A DNA stretch of 64,000 bases, from assembly GCF_000473225.1 (NCBI RefSeq), contig NZ_KI421509.1:3986165-4050164 (forward strand), given 5' to 3'. This DNA is from Sedimentitalea nanhaiensis DSM 24252 (GTDB taxonomy: Bacteria; Pseudomonadota; Alphaproteobacteria; Rhodobacterales; Rhodobacteraceae). Positions 36,220 to 45,141 of this stretch are shown here, piece by piece (position 1 is the first letter of the stretch; the number at the start of each line of letters is the position of its first letter). The notes beneath the pieces were generated by a model that saw nothing but the letters and a program-made list of their open reading frames with translations, did not search any database and was not told the DNA's origin. Position numbers and translations under genes: made by a program.

Positions 36220-37315
36220 TGGACGCCTGACCCTTAGAACACCCGAAGGGGAACGCTACCAGTTCGGAAGCACTGGACCCGAGGCGGAAATGATCATTCG
36301 GGACTGGGCCGCGGTTGCGGCGATGGCCGCGCATGGCCAGGTGGGGCTGGGCGAAACCTATGTTCAGGGCCTGTGGGACACGCCATCCATCGAAACGCTG
36401 ACGACGGTAGCCATGCGAAACCGCGCTCGTCTGGATACCTTTGATCAGGCCAGCCCGTTCAACCGGACAAGGTTTCGTCTGGTCGACACCCTTTTGCGCG
36501 CAAATTCGCGCCGCGGATCCCGCAAGAACATCCGCTCACACTACGACGTCGGTAACGAATTCTACGCGCTGTGGCTCGACGAAGGGATGACCTATTCTTC
36601 GGGCCTGTTTGAACAGGGCGACGACGACCTTTACCGCGCGCAAACCAATAAGAACGCACGCGCCCTGTCGCGTCTGGGCAAGGGCGAGAGAACGCTGGAA
36701 ATCGGCTGTGGCTGGGGCGGGTTCGCAGAATATGCTGCCGAAGAAGGCCGGGACGTGACCGGCGTGACCATTTCGCGCAATCAACACAGCTATGCCGAAT
36801 GCCGGTTGGACGGGCGCGCCGATATCCAGCTTCGCGATTACCGCGACATCGACGGCACCTATGACAACATTGTCTCGATCGAGATGATCGAAGCCGTGGG
36901 CGCACGTTACTGGCCCAGCTATTTCTCGATGCTCAAGCGCAACCTGGCCGCTGGTGGAGGTGTTCTTTTGCAAGCTATCACCGTCAAAGACAGCTTTTTT
37001 GACACCTACAAGACCTCGTCTGACTTTATCCGCCAATATGTTTTTCCCGGTGGCATGCTGCTGTCTGACAATGTGATTGACGCACAGGCAAGAAATGCCG
37101 GGCTTCGGGTTTGCGACAGCTACGCCTTTGGGCAAGACTACGCCAAAACATGCCGCATCTGGGCCGAACGCCTGACCGCTCAGAAGTCCCGGATCGATGA
37201 TTTGGGCTATGGCGAGAGCTTCTTTCGCAACTGGCAATATTATCTTGAAATCTGCGCCGCGTCCTTTGCCATCGGACACACCAATGTTGTTCAGGTGGAA
37301 CTGAGCCATGCCTAG
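36158..37315 (+). CDS. cfa: Cyclopropane-fatty-acyl-phospholipid synthase family methyltransferase
   Basis: 385 residues; transfers a methyl or methylene group from SAM to unsaturated acyl chains of membrane phospholipids. Visible: SHYDVGNEFYALWLDEGMTY (substrate motif), the SAM site LEIGCGWGGFAEYAAE near residue 185, and IVSIEMIEAVGARYWP. The start at 36158 (MRLTDKALKSN) has AAAGGAATGG just upstream; the same frame is open from 36053 but only as overlap with the oxidoreductase gene. In Rhodobacter related genes take part in methylated or furan fatty acid formation and the singlet-oxygen response; which product arises here is not known. Confidence 0.9.
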   Translation: MRLTDKALKSNFLSTCERLHDGRLTLRTPEGERYQFGSTGPEAEMIIRDWAAVAAMAAHGQVGLGETYVQGLWDTPSIETLTTVAMRNRARLDTFDQASPFNRTRFRLVDTLLRANSRRGSRKNIRSHYDVGNEFYALWLDEGMTYSSGLFEQGDDDLYRAQTNKNARALSRLGKGERTLEIGCGWGGFAEYAAEEGRDVTGVTISRNQHSYAECRLDGRADIQLRDYRDIDGTYDNIVSIEMIEAVGARYWPSYFSMLKRNLAAGGGVLLQAITVKDSFFDTYKTSSDFIRQYVFPGGMLLSDNVIDAQARNAGLRVCDSYAFGQDYAKTCRIWAERLTAQKSRIDDLGYGESFFRNWQYYLEICAASFAIGHTNVVQVELSHA

Positions 37316-37802
37316 AGCGTTGCTTGCCCTCGTATTACTGGCTCTGCCGACCCTGCCTCTGGCATCGACGGTCAAGTCGATTTTGCCAGAGTCCCAGTTG
37401 CGCGGCACGGCGACCCTCCGCTTTGCCGGCTTCCCACTGTACGAGGCACGGCTTTTCACCCGATCCGGTGCCCCTCTCGATTGGAGTGACGATTTTGCTC
37501 TCGAACTGACCTACCTCCGAAATCTGACCGAATACGAGCTGGTCAAAGGCACATTGCGCGAATTCGAACGTACCGGCGGTGCCCTGCCCCTGCGTACACA
37601 CCTTGAACGCTGCTACAATGACGTGAGCAAGGGAGACCGCTATGTCGCCGTGTCTCAAGGACCGGACAAGGTTGGGTTCTGGCTGAACGGAACCAATACT
37701 TGCACGCTCAGCCATCCGCAGATCAAAACCCGTTTCATGGAGATTTTTCTGGGCGACAATACCCGGTCCAGATCCTTTACCCGCCGGCTCAGGGGTGAAT
37801 GA
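37308..37802 (+). CDS. Chalcone-isomerase-like exported protein
   Basis: A 164-residue protein with a signal peptide (LLALVLLALPTLPLAS, about residues 4-20) and the bacterial chalcone-isomerase-like fold: GTATLRFAGFPLYEARLF, YLRNLTEYELVKGTLREF, then GFWLNGTNTCTLSHPQI. Bacterial members lack the plant catalytic residues; the likely role is fatty-acid binding in the periplasm. It overlaps cfa by 8 bases and the MFS gene by 4. Confidence 0.8.
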   Translation: MPRALLALVLLALPTLPLASTVKSILPESQLRGTATLRFAGFPLYEARLFTRSGAPLDWSDDFALELTYLRNLTEYELVKGTLREFERTGGALPLRTHLERCYNDVSKGDRYVAVSQGPDKVGFWLNGTNTCTLSHPQIKTRFMEIFLGDNTRSRSFTRRLRGE

Positions 37803-39028
37803 TGCTGTATCCGCGTGTCAGCCTTTATGCGCTTATGCTGGCTGCGGCCGGCATTCCGCTCTACATCCATTTACCCCGGTTCGCTTCGGTCGATCTCGGC
37901 ATCGGATTGGGTACCATCGGGACCATCTTGCTGATGATCCGGCTTGTCGATCTGGTACAAGACCCGCTAATTGGCTGGGCAATCGACCGCTGGCCTCGGG
38001 CGCAGAGGTGGTTTGCCGTTGCAGCCGCAACCGGGCTGGCCATCGGTTTTCCCTTGCTTTTTACGCCGCGTTCGGGGCCACATGTGGTAAGCCAGCTGAT
38101 CGCGGTTCTGGTGCTGCTGTTTTCGGCCTACAGCCTGGGCATGATCCTGCTCTATGGACGCAGCGCCACGCTGGCCAAGGCTCCCACCCCTGACGCGCTG
38201 ATGACTCTGGCGGCTTTTCGAGAAGGTGGCATGCTGGCCGGTGTGGTCATCGCGGCCATCGCCCCAGCCCTGTTTGTCGCCTTGGGCGCGGGGGCGCAGG
38301 GTTATCCGGCCTTCGGTCTTTTCCTTGGAGGCTTGGCCCTGGTGACCGCGCTGGTCACCCAGCCGATCTGGCGTCGCCCTGCCATTCTGGGCGAGCGACC
38401 TTCTTTGGCGAGCCTTGGTCAGGCGGGCGCGCTTCGCCTTTTGGCACTTGCCCTAATCAACAGCCTCCCTGTCGCCATCACATCGACACTGTTCCTGTTC
38501 TTTGTCGAAGATCGCCTGCACTTGCCGGGGCAGGCCGGACCTCTTTTGATCCTCTTTTTCCTGAGCGCCGGACTTAGTGTCCCGCTCTGGGCCGGTCTGA
38601 GCAACCGTCTGGGACCGAAACCCACCCTGCTGATCGCGATGCCGCTGGCCATTCTCGGGTTTGCCGGTGCCGCCTTTCTTGCATCGGGCGACCTGGGCAA
38701 TTTTGCATTGATCTGCGTCGCCTCCGGGGCCGCGCTTGGCGCTGATATGGTGATCCTGCCCGCGATGTTCTCGGTTGCGCTGACCAGAGCCGGGCTAAAG
38801 GCTTCGCTGGCCTTTGGCATCTGGTCCTTTGCAGGCAAACTGGGGCTTGCTCTGGCCGCGTTTGCCGTCTTGCCCGTGCTTGAGCGCAGCGGCTTTTCGC
38901 CCGGCGCAACAAACAGCGACCTGGCGCTCAACACGCTCAACATCGCTTACGCAGTCATTCCATGTATCCTGAAACTCGGCGCACTGGGCATGGTCCTTGC
39001 GCTTCCCACAGAGGAGCGAACCTCATGA
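37799..39028 (+). CDS. MFS transporter, GPH/MFS_2-like
   Basis: 409 residues with about 12 hydrophobic helices. The RLVDLVQDPLIGWAIDRWPR segment is the typical MFS_2 loop 2-3 signature (D-P-x-x-G-x-x-x-D). It starts with ATG-ATG overlapping the previous stop and ends over the next start (ATGA). Its place in the cluster points to moving a lipid or lipid precursor, but no substrate can be named. Confidence 0.82.
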   Translation: MMLYPRVSLYALMLAAAGIPLYIHLPRFASVDLGIGLGTIGTILLMIRLVDLVQDPLIGWAIDRWPRAQRWFAVAAATGLAIGFPLLFTPRSGPHVVSQLIAVLVLLFSAYSLGMILLYGRSATLAKAPTPDALMTLAAFREGGMLAGVVIAAIAPALFVALGAGAQGYPAFGLFLGGLALVTALVTQPIWRRPAILGERPSLASLGQAGALRLLALALINSLPVAITSTLFLFFVEDRLHLPGQAGPLLILFFLSAGLSVPLWAGLSNRLGPKPTLLIAMPLAILGFAGAAFLASGDLGNFALICVASGAALGADMVILPAMFSVALTRAGLKASLAFGIWSFAGKLGLALAAFAVLPVLERSGFSPGATNSDLALNTLNIAYAVIPCILKLGALGMVLALPTEERTS

Positions 39029-39630
39029 AACTCGTCGCAGCTATCCTTCTTCTCGTTCTGGCGGCGATCTTTGCCAAGAATATGTTTTTAAGCTTCCGGG
39101 CACAAAGCCCATCCGACTATGCGGACACTGGACCGGAATTTTTGCTTAAGACCCATCTGGCAGGCGAAATATTGTCAGAAGGGCTGATCTATGGTCCCAC
39201 TGGCAGGGTGACAAACAGCTTCGTTGCGAAAATGAGCGGCGAATGGAACGGCGACACGGGCACATTGTCAGAGGAATTCACCTATTCCAATGGCGAGCAG
39301 CAGAGCCGAAAATGGTTCCTGACCCTGGGCGAAGGCAATACTTTTACCGCCACGGCCGATGATATCGTGGGCAAAGCACGAGGTGTGGTGTCGGGATCGA
39401 CGGTGAAAATGGAGTATCAGATCGTGTTGCCGCAAAAGTCCGGAGGGCACACGTTGAACGCTACCGACTGGCTGTATCTGACCGAAAACGGCACCATCAT
39501 GAATAAATCCGAAATGCGCAAGTTCGGTCTCAAAGTTGCCGAGCTGGTTGCGACCATGCGTCCTGATCCAGCAGCCCGCCAAACGGTTGACGAGGCCGGA
39601 TCGGATCCTGCCGGCCAGATCAGATACTAG
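39025..39630 (+). CDS. DUF3833 family protein (lipocalin-like, probably membrane-anchored)
   Basis: 201 residues. An N-terminal membrane helix (LVAAILLLVLAAIFAKNMF) leads into a beta-rich region with LKTHLAGEILSEGLIYGPTG, KWFLTLGEGNTFTATADDIVG and WLYLTENGTIMNKSEMRKFG, which are DUF3833 hallmarks. GAGGAG at 39011 fixes the start at 39025. It is the last gene of the rightward operon. Members co-occur with Cfa-type and FAD genes; the role is unknown. Confidence 0.85.
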   Translation: MKLVAAILLLVLAAIFAKNMFLSFRAQSPSDYADTGPEFLLKTHLAGEILSEGLIYGPTGRVTNSFVAKMSGEWNGDTGTLSEEFTYSNGEQQSRKWFLTLGEGNTFTATADDIVGKARGVVSGSTVKMEYQIVLPQKSGGHTLNATDWLYLTENGTIMNKSEMRKFGLKVAELVATMRPDPAARQTVDEAGSDPAGQIRY

Positions 39631-40268
39631 GTCATGTTGACAATGAAACGGTCGTCAGATCTCAACTGCGGTCTCTCTGAACCAAATTGATGCGGAAAGC
39701 GGTTATGAGCGTCATCGAATGTATCGCCACATTGACCGTATTTTTAGCCAAAGGCATTTTCAGGCATCGGCGCGAGATCCGATTGTTGTTGCCCGCAAGA
39801 GACGGCGGCATTTGGCGCTTCTGAACACCGTGGGTTTTCCATTTGTCTGGCCGGAATCACGCCGCAATCTTGCCCCCGGCACCTGCCGCCCTTGTCTTGG
39901 CCCAGCCCGCCGACTCCCATTTTCCGTCATATCGCGGCATAGCGTCCTTCGCCATGCCCGGCCTGCAGGGCCCGGACACAGTCATCGTTGGGCATTCCCG
40001 GACCATCCTTGGCAAGATCGCAAACATCATCATGACGCCAAACTACGGGCAACGACAACATATTGCGCGTTCCGGTGCCACTACCGGCAATCATGCTCCA
40101 TAATTGAAATCTGACCCAATCACCCATAACCGCGTGGCCGCCTGCGATCAGGATCCGCCACGCCACAGGCCCCAGTCCAAAAACGCCAGAGTGTTCCACC
40201 GAGGAGGACGCGAGCGACAGTGGTTTGCGCACCTATGGCCAATACCCCCACCGCCGAAAAGTAATGTG
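39631..40268. other. Spacer of about 640 bases with no supported gene
   Basis: Several overlapping open frames exist on both strands (for example 39719-40114 rightward and 39927-40232 leftward), but none resembles a family I know and none has a convincing ribosome site. No terminator hairpin with a T run was found. It probably contains decayed coding sequence. Confidence 0.4.
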
Positions 40269-41246
40269 CTAAAATGCAACCTTCTGACCTGCTCCCGTTT
40301 TCGCCGCCTTATCCGCGATCAGATGGGCCACCGCCAGGTCCTGCGCCGCGACTCCCAGTGAGCGGTAAGCGGTTTGCTCGTCCGCAGTGATACGCCCCTG
40401 TAACTCGGCCTTCAGTACCATACCGATTTCACCCTTGAGCTGGCCCTCCGTGAACCGCCCTGCCGCGATCAGGTCGACGATTTCGCCTGCCTGTGCCAAT
40501 GCAGAAGGCAGATAGTCAACCCAGATCGAGCAGTGTAACACCAAATCGTCGTCAACTTCGCGCATCGTCGGGACAGACGATCCGACCACGTTCACATGAC
40601 AGCCGCGGGGCAACCAGAGGTGCTCAAGAATGGGTTGGGGCGCGGCCGTCACCGTGCAGATGATGTCGGCGCGGGCCACAGCAGCCCTGATGTCGCTACC
40701 GGATTGAAACGCGACATCGGGATGGTTTTTACGCGCTGCCGCACAAAACGCGGCCGCCTTGTACGGGTCACGCCCGGCGACATGGACATGGGTGACCGGC
40801 CGCACGGCGCAGATCGCTTCGAGATGGTGCTCGGCCTGTTCGCCATAGCCTATGATCGCAAGACGGGTTGCGTCGGTCCTGGCCAGCGCGCGGGTTGCGA
40901 CGCCGCTGGCAGCCGCAGTGCGAATGGCGGTCAGCAGGCTGGCGTCCATCATCGCAACCGGGGCACCGGTGGCGGGCTCGAACAACAGATAGGCCCCGCG
41001 ATGCGACGACAGCCCAAGCGCGGCGTTGCCGGGGAAAAGGCTGATCAGCTTGATTCCGAAACAGGCCGGGTCCGACAATGCGCCCGGCATGATCCCCATC
41101 CGGTTGTCGCCGCCGACGGGCATGACGCTGCGCAGGGGCATTTCCGCCCCTCCGGACGATACGGTGATCATGGCCCGCGTCACCGCCCCGATCGCCTCGT
41201 GCATCGGCAACAGGCGCGCAACGTCATCGTTTGACAGGACGATCAC
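40269..41246 (-). CDS. Ornithine cyclodeaminase / mu-crystallin family protein
   Basis: 325 residues. The NAD-binding Rossmann motif is LAIIGYGEQAEHHLEA near residue 125; the segments EMPLRSVMPVG and LLTAIRTAAASGVATRALAR are typical. Family members include ornithine cyclodeaminase, alanine dehydrogenase and ketimine reductases, so oxidation or reduction of an amino or imino acid is expected. The start is GTG at 41246, where GTGA overlaps the stop of the hydrolase gene, with AAGGAGG upstream; the longer frame to 41273 is less likely. It is the last gene of the seven-gene operon starting at 47558. Confidence 0.85.
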   Translation of the reverse strand: MIVLSNDDVARLLPMHEAIGAVTRAMITVSSGGAEMPLRSVMPVGGDNRMGIMPGALSDPACFGIKLISLFPGNAALGLSSHRGAYLLFEPATGAPVAMMDASLLTAIRTAAASGVATRALARTDATRLAIIGYGEQAEHHLEAICAVRPVTHVHVAGRDPYKAAAFCAAARKNHPDVAFQSGSDIRAAVARADIICTVTAAPQPILEHLWLPRGCHVNVVGSSVPTMREVDDDLVLHCSIWVDYLPSALAQAGEIVDLIAAGRFTEGQLKGEIGMVLKAELQGRITADEQTAYRSLGVAAQDLAVAHLIADKAAKTGAGQKVAF

Positions 41247-42097
41247 AATGTCCGCTCCGCCTCCTTGCCCCATTCGTGCGTGGTAGTCGGCGCGAGCCCC
41301 ATCACCTGTTCCAGCAAGGCGGTATATTCAGCGGGCCGCGCGATATATGGGAAATGACCACCGGACAGAAACCGATAGGCGGCGGACGGGTGCAACCGGC
41401 CACGCACCGCCGCCCGCATTTCAGGCGGAATCAGCGGGTCGTCGTCGGCCTGAATGGTGAAAATCCGCGCAAGGGGCAACCTCGGGTCAGGCAATTCCGG
41501 CCCTGCCTTCAGAACTTTCAGACGACTGCGCAATTCCATCTCGGGGATGCGCCCACCGACCTCCATCAGCAGCAGATCGACAAGATCGCTCTGATCCGGG
41601 TAGTCTGCGCGCCATTGGTTCAGCCCCTTGCCGAAACCGGCGCGCAAATCGTCTATGGGGGTGGTATCCAGGTCCAACGCATAGGGCAGTCGCTGATCCA
41701 TGCCCGCCACCGAATGTAATGTGTTTGCCGCGATCAGCCTTTCAAAACGATCGGGTGCCTGACCGGTCACATATTGCGCCAGGTATCCGCCCAGGGACGA
41801 GCCCAGTATAGACGTTTTTTCCAGATCCAGATGATCCATCATCGCCACGATATCGTTGGCCCAGTCCGCCACATCTCCGGTTCCGGGATAGGACATGGAC
41901 ACGATGCGCAGGCGGTCCGACAGTGCGGAAATCTGCTGCCAGAAGATGTCGCAACGCCCCAATGTTCCGGGCATCAGGATCAGGGCAGGACCGGTCCCAA
42001 TATCCAGAAATCCCCAGTCGCGCCCGTTCAGCGCGATCCGCTGTTCCGGGTGTTGTGCGGCGAAACGGTCGCGGTCGGAAATCAGGGTATTGGTCAT
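41243..42097 (-). CDS. Alpha/beta hydrolase
   Basis: 284 residues with the alpha/beta-hydrolase fold: PALILMPGTLGRCDIFWQQ (oxyanion region), nucleophile elbow GSSLGG near residue 99, acid near QADDDPLIP and histidine in LSGGHFPYI. The start at 42097 overlaps the mlrC stop by ATGA; the frame is open 9 codons further. In this operon it may cleave an ester or amide of the transported compound. The substrate is unknown. Confidence 0.82.
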   Translation of the reverse strand: MTNTLISDRDRFAAQHPEQRIALNGRDWGFLDIGTGPALILMPGTLGRCDIFWQQISALSDRLRIVSMSYPGTGDVADWANDIVAMMDHLDLEKTSILGSSLGGYLAQYVTGQAPDRFERLIAANTLHSVAGMDQRLPYALDLDTTPIDDLRAGFGKGLNQWRADYPDQSDLVDLLLMEVGGRIPEMELRSRLKVLKAGPELPDPRLPLARIFTIQADDDPLIPPEMRAAVRGRLHPSAAYRFLSGGHFPYIARPAEYTALLEQVMGLAPTTTHEWGKEAERTL

Positions 42098-43545
42098 GCG
42101 AATGGATCCTCGACTGCGGGCCAATAGGTCTTGGCGCGTTTCGTGTAGGGAATATTGGCGAAATCGGGGGTGATCGCCCCCGGCGTCGCCACCGGAATGA
42201 CCCGCGCGGCAATCGGATTGAATCCAGCCTGATAGTGATTTGACGATTTCACGCAGACATACCGGCGTTGAGACAGATCAATGCCCAACTGTTCAAAGGC
42301 TTCGGGGTGAAAAGTCTGTCCCCGTATGTCATTGATGACAATGTCGATGCCGTTCGCTTCGATCCAAACCGCCTCGCCGATCGGCGCGGGCAGTTTGCCA
42401 AACCTCTGCGTCAGGCCCGAGGCGCATTTTCGGACCGTCACAATCAGATCCAGCGGATCGCCTGACATGGGACCATGTTTGCCCCCCAGGCGCAGCGGCA
42501 GGGTCGCGCCTTCGCCCGCTTCGCGGCAGATGCGCACGGCACCGGGGTCGTAAAACAGCCCTGTCGCGACCGAGGTCATGCCCCGCTCGATCATCGCGCG
42601 CAGCAGAAAGGTTGCATCCGAAGGCGCACCCCCGCCAGCGTTGTCGGACATGTCCGCCAATACGACCGGACCCTCGGTTTCGGCTTGGGCCATATCAAGG
42701 GCCCGGTCGATGTCGGGTATGTCGGTATTCAACGCGTCGCGCAGATCGAACAGGCTTTGGCCCAGGTCCTGCGCAACGGCGGCGGCCTGATCGCTGTCCC
42801 CATCGCAGATCGCCAAGGCGCGGGTGCCAGTACGCGTGTGATCGCCCCATGGAAACCCGTGGGCGATGGACAGTGACAGTATTCCGTTATGCCCCTCGCG
42901 CGCCGACATCCGGTCGACAAAACTGCGCATCGGCCCCGACGGTGTCGGCATCGCCAGGATCATCCGGCAATCCCAGTCGCGCATCACCGGTCTGGTCTTG
43001 CCGGTGGCGGCGTCCGCACAGAGCCGAAACAGATCCTCTGCGCGTTCCGCGATATCGATATGGGGGTATTCCTTGAACGCCACCAACAGCGTTGCCTTGT
43101 CCAGCATGAGTTCGGTCAAATGGCAATGCGGGTCGAGCAAACCGCCGATCACCGCATCGGGCGCAACGGCCCGGCAGGCAGCGATCAGATCGCCTTCGCA
43201 ATCGTCATAGCCATCCGCGATCATCGCGCCGTGCAGGGTCAACAGGATCATATCCGCACCGCCCGCTTGCCTGAGATCAGAAACGATCTCGTCCCGGAAT
43301 TCTTCGTAGACCGATTTCACCGTCACCCCGGCGGGTTGCGCATGCGCTGACAGGGATTCGACGACATCCCACCCCAGCGCGTCGGCCTTGTCACGCCAAA
43401 GATGCAGCGGGCCGGTCCAATATTGCACCGCATGGCGGGTAGCATCGCCGTGATGCAATGACCCTTCCTGAAAGCTGAGCATGCCTGTCGGCAGCGGGGA
43501 AAACGAATTGGTCTCGGTGCTCAGACCGGCGATGAACAGTTTCAT
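42094..43545 (-). CDS. mlrC: M81 family metallopeptidase, MlrC-like
   Basis: 483 residues of the MlrC family (microcystinase C), zinc enzymes that cleave small peptides or amides. Visible: FIAGLSTETNSFSPLPTG at the N-terminus, LHGAMIADGYDDCEGD, LDPHCHLTELM (metal ligands), ADMSDNAGGGAPSDATFLL, and the C-terminal KSSNHYQAGFNPIAARVI. MlrC-type genes are frequent next to transporters in marine alphaproteobacteria where microcystin is not the substrate. Here it sits between a TRAP transporter and an alpha/beta hydrolase, so an imported peptide-like or N-acyl compound is likely. Confidence 0.88.
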   Translation of the reverse strand: MKLFIAGLSTETNSFSPLPTGMLSFQEGSLHHGDATRHAVQYWTGPLHLWRDKADALGWDVVESLSAHAQPAGVTVKSVYEEFRDEIVSDLRQAGGADMILLTLHGAMIADGYDDCEGDLIAACRAVAPDAVIGGLLDPHCHLTELMLDKATLLVAFKEYPHIDIAERAEDLFRLCADAATGKTRPVMRDWDCRMILAMPTPSGPMRSFVDRMSAREGHNGILSLSIAHGFPWGDHTRTGTRALAICDGDSDQAAAVAQDLGQSLFDLRDALNTDIPDIDRALDMAQAETEGPVVLADMSDNAGGGAPSDATFLLRAMIERGMTSVATGLFYDPGAVRICREAGEGATLPLRLGGKHGPMSGDPLDLIVTVRKCASGLTQRFGKLPAPIGEAVWIEANGIDIVINDIRGQTFHPEAFEQLGIDLSQRRYVCVKSSNHYQAGFNPIAARVIPVATPGAITPDFANIPYTKRAKTYWPAVEDPFA

Positions 43546-43548
43546 ATT

Positions 43549-44106
43549 TCAGGCCTTTGTCGGAGAAATCGGATCGGGAGCTGGATGCGGGGCCGCGTGG
43601 GTCAAGCGCATCAACGTGTCGGCAATCATGTGCAGAACGATGATGGCAAAGGCCAGCGGCACGGCAGAGGTGAACCAGATCATCGGAACGTCCAGCATTT
43701 CCGCCTGCCGGTTCAGGCTGCGGCCCAGGAACCCGCGCATCGGATTCATCCGGGCGTCAAAGATCGAATACCAGATCACCGGCGCGGCGAACAATATCAC
43801 GCCGCCGCCCCGGATCAGCGCCAGCACCTTGCCAGCGCGCCCTGTCACGTCGCGCATTGCGGGAAACAGGGTGGGATCCGCATGCACCCGAAAGGCGCAG
43901 GACGCCCCCAACATGCCGGCCCATACCATGGCCCGCCGGGCCAGTTCTTCGGTCCAGATCGGTGGCGCGTCCAAAAGGTATCGGGCGACCACCTGCCATC
44001 CGGCCGCCCCGAGCATCGCCAGCACGGCCAGAACCGCGCCCCATAGCGCGATCCGGTTCACGGTTGCCGAAATCCGGTCAAGATGGATGGCCAGTGCACG
44101 CACCAT
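43549..44106 (-). CDS. dctQ: TRAP transporter small permease DctQ
   Basis: 185 residues with four hydrophobic helices (for example IALWGAVLAVLAMLGAAGWQ) and the DctQ signature VVARYLLDAPPIWTEELAR near residues 39-57. It pairs with DctM to form the sodium-driven membrane part. Its ATG follows the dctP stop directly and its stop lies 3 bases before mlrC. It is a little longer than usual because of a proline-rich C-terminal tail. Confidence 0.88.
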   Translation of the reverse strand: MVRALAIHLDRISATVNRIALWGAVLAVLAMLGAAGWQVVARYLLDAPPIWTEELARRAMVWAGMLGASCAFRVHADPTLFPAMRDVTGRAGKVLALIRGGGVILFAAPVIWYSIFDARMNPMRGFLGRSLNRQAEMLDVPMIWFTSAVPLAFAIIVLHMIADTLMRLTHAAPHPAPDPISPTKA

Positions 44107-45087
44107 TCAGTTGCCCTTTGCCGCTTCCCATTCGGCGATCTGTTCGGCACTGAGGGGGCCGTTCTCATAGGCCGGGCCGGACACGGCACGGAATCCTTCG
44201 CGCGCGGCGGCGTCCAGACGCTCGATCTGCACCCCGGCCTGTTCCAACTTTTCCAACACGGCATCCTGAGACTTCAACCAGTCGCGGTTGGCTTTGTTCG
44301 CCGCAACCACGGCACCGTCGACGATGGCACGTTCGTCGTCACTCAGTCCCTGGTACCAATCCTCGGATGCGATCGCGATCCGCAGCGACGGCGACACCGC
44401 GGCATCGGTGTAGAATTTGATGAAATCCGTATGGCCGAACAACAGCGGTACAAAGGCCGGGTTGAGATAGCCGTCGGCCACACCGGTCTGCAACGCATTG
44501 GGAACTTCCGCCCAACTGACGATGGTGCCATCCGCGCCCCAGGCCCGATAAAGCTCGATCTGGCTTTCATCCAGCGCGCGCATGCGCAACCCGGCCATGT
44601 CGGCCACGGATTTCACCGGTTTCTTGGTGTTGAAAATGCCAGACGCCTGACCGACCGTATCAACCGCCAGAACCCGTACACCTTCGGCTGTGGTGGCGGC
44701 ATTGATCTTGCCCAGCATGCCACCCTCGTTCAGAGCCTTGTCGACCTGCGCCATATCATCGAAGAAATAGGGTAGTCGCAGGCCATAGATCGTCTTGTCT
44801 ATCGAGCCGACAATATTGAGCGGCGACATGCTGACCTCGAGCAACCCCTGGCTGACCTGATCCAGCAGCTCGTCATCCCCCCCGAGCGCGCCGCGCTGAA
44901 ACTCTTCGGCCTCCATGCCGTTGGCTTTGAGATGCTCGGCAAAGGCATGGGCCCAGACATAGCTCCCCGAGCCTTGCAGATCGGGCGGGCTGTCCAGTGC
45001 GATCTTGACCTGCGCCTGTCCCGCCTGTCCCGTAAAGGCCAGTGCCAACGCCATCAGTGCGCCTGTCAGCAAACTGTGTTTCTTCAT
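44107..45087 (-). CDS. dctP: TRAP transporter solute-binding protein DctP
   Basis: 326 residues. The signal peptide (MKKHSLLTGALMALALAF, cleavage near GQA-Q) is followed by the DctP fold: the conserved MRALDESQIELYRAWGAD with the carboxylate-binding Arg, WAEVPNALQTGVADGYLNPA, and LRIAIASEDWYQGLSDDER. GGAGGA precedes ATG at 45087. TRAP proteins usually bind carboxylate-bearing substrates; the operon enzymes suggest an amino-acid or peptide-like compound. Confidence 0.9.
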   Translation of the reverse strand: MKKHSLLTGALMALALAFTGQAGQAQVKIALDSPPDLQGSGSYVWAHAFAEHLKANGMEAEEFQRGALGGDDELLDQVSQGLLEVSMSPLNIVGSIDKTIYGLRLPYFFDDMAQVDKALNEGGMLGKINAATTAEGVRVLAVDTVGQASGIFNTKKPVKSVADMAGLRMRALDESQIELYRAWGADGTIVSWAEVPNALQTGVADGYLNPAFVPLLFGHTDFIKFYTDAAVSPSLRIAIASEDWYQGLSDDERAIVDGAVVAANKANRDWLKSQDAVLEKLEQAGVQIERLDAAAREGFRAVSGPAYENGPLSAEQIAEWEAAKGN

Positions 45088-45141
45088 GATTCCATCCTCC
45101 AAATTTGGCTAAATAATGTCGTTTCTCGATGTTGATGGTCC

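Noticed and set aside
39719-40114. Open frames of more than 80 codons in the 39.6-40.3 kb spacer
   Set aside because: No family match, no ribosome site and several overlapping frames on both strands, as expected for GC-rich non-coding DNA.
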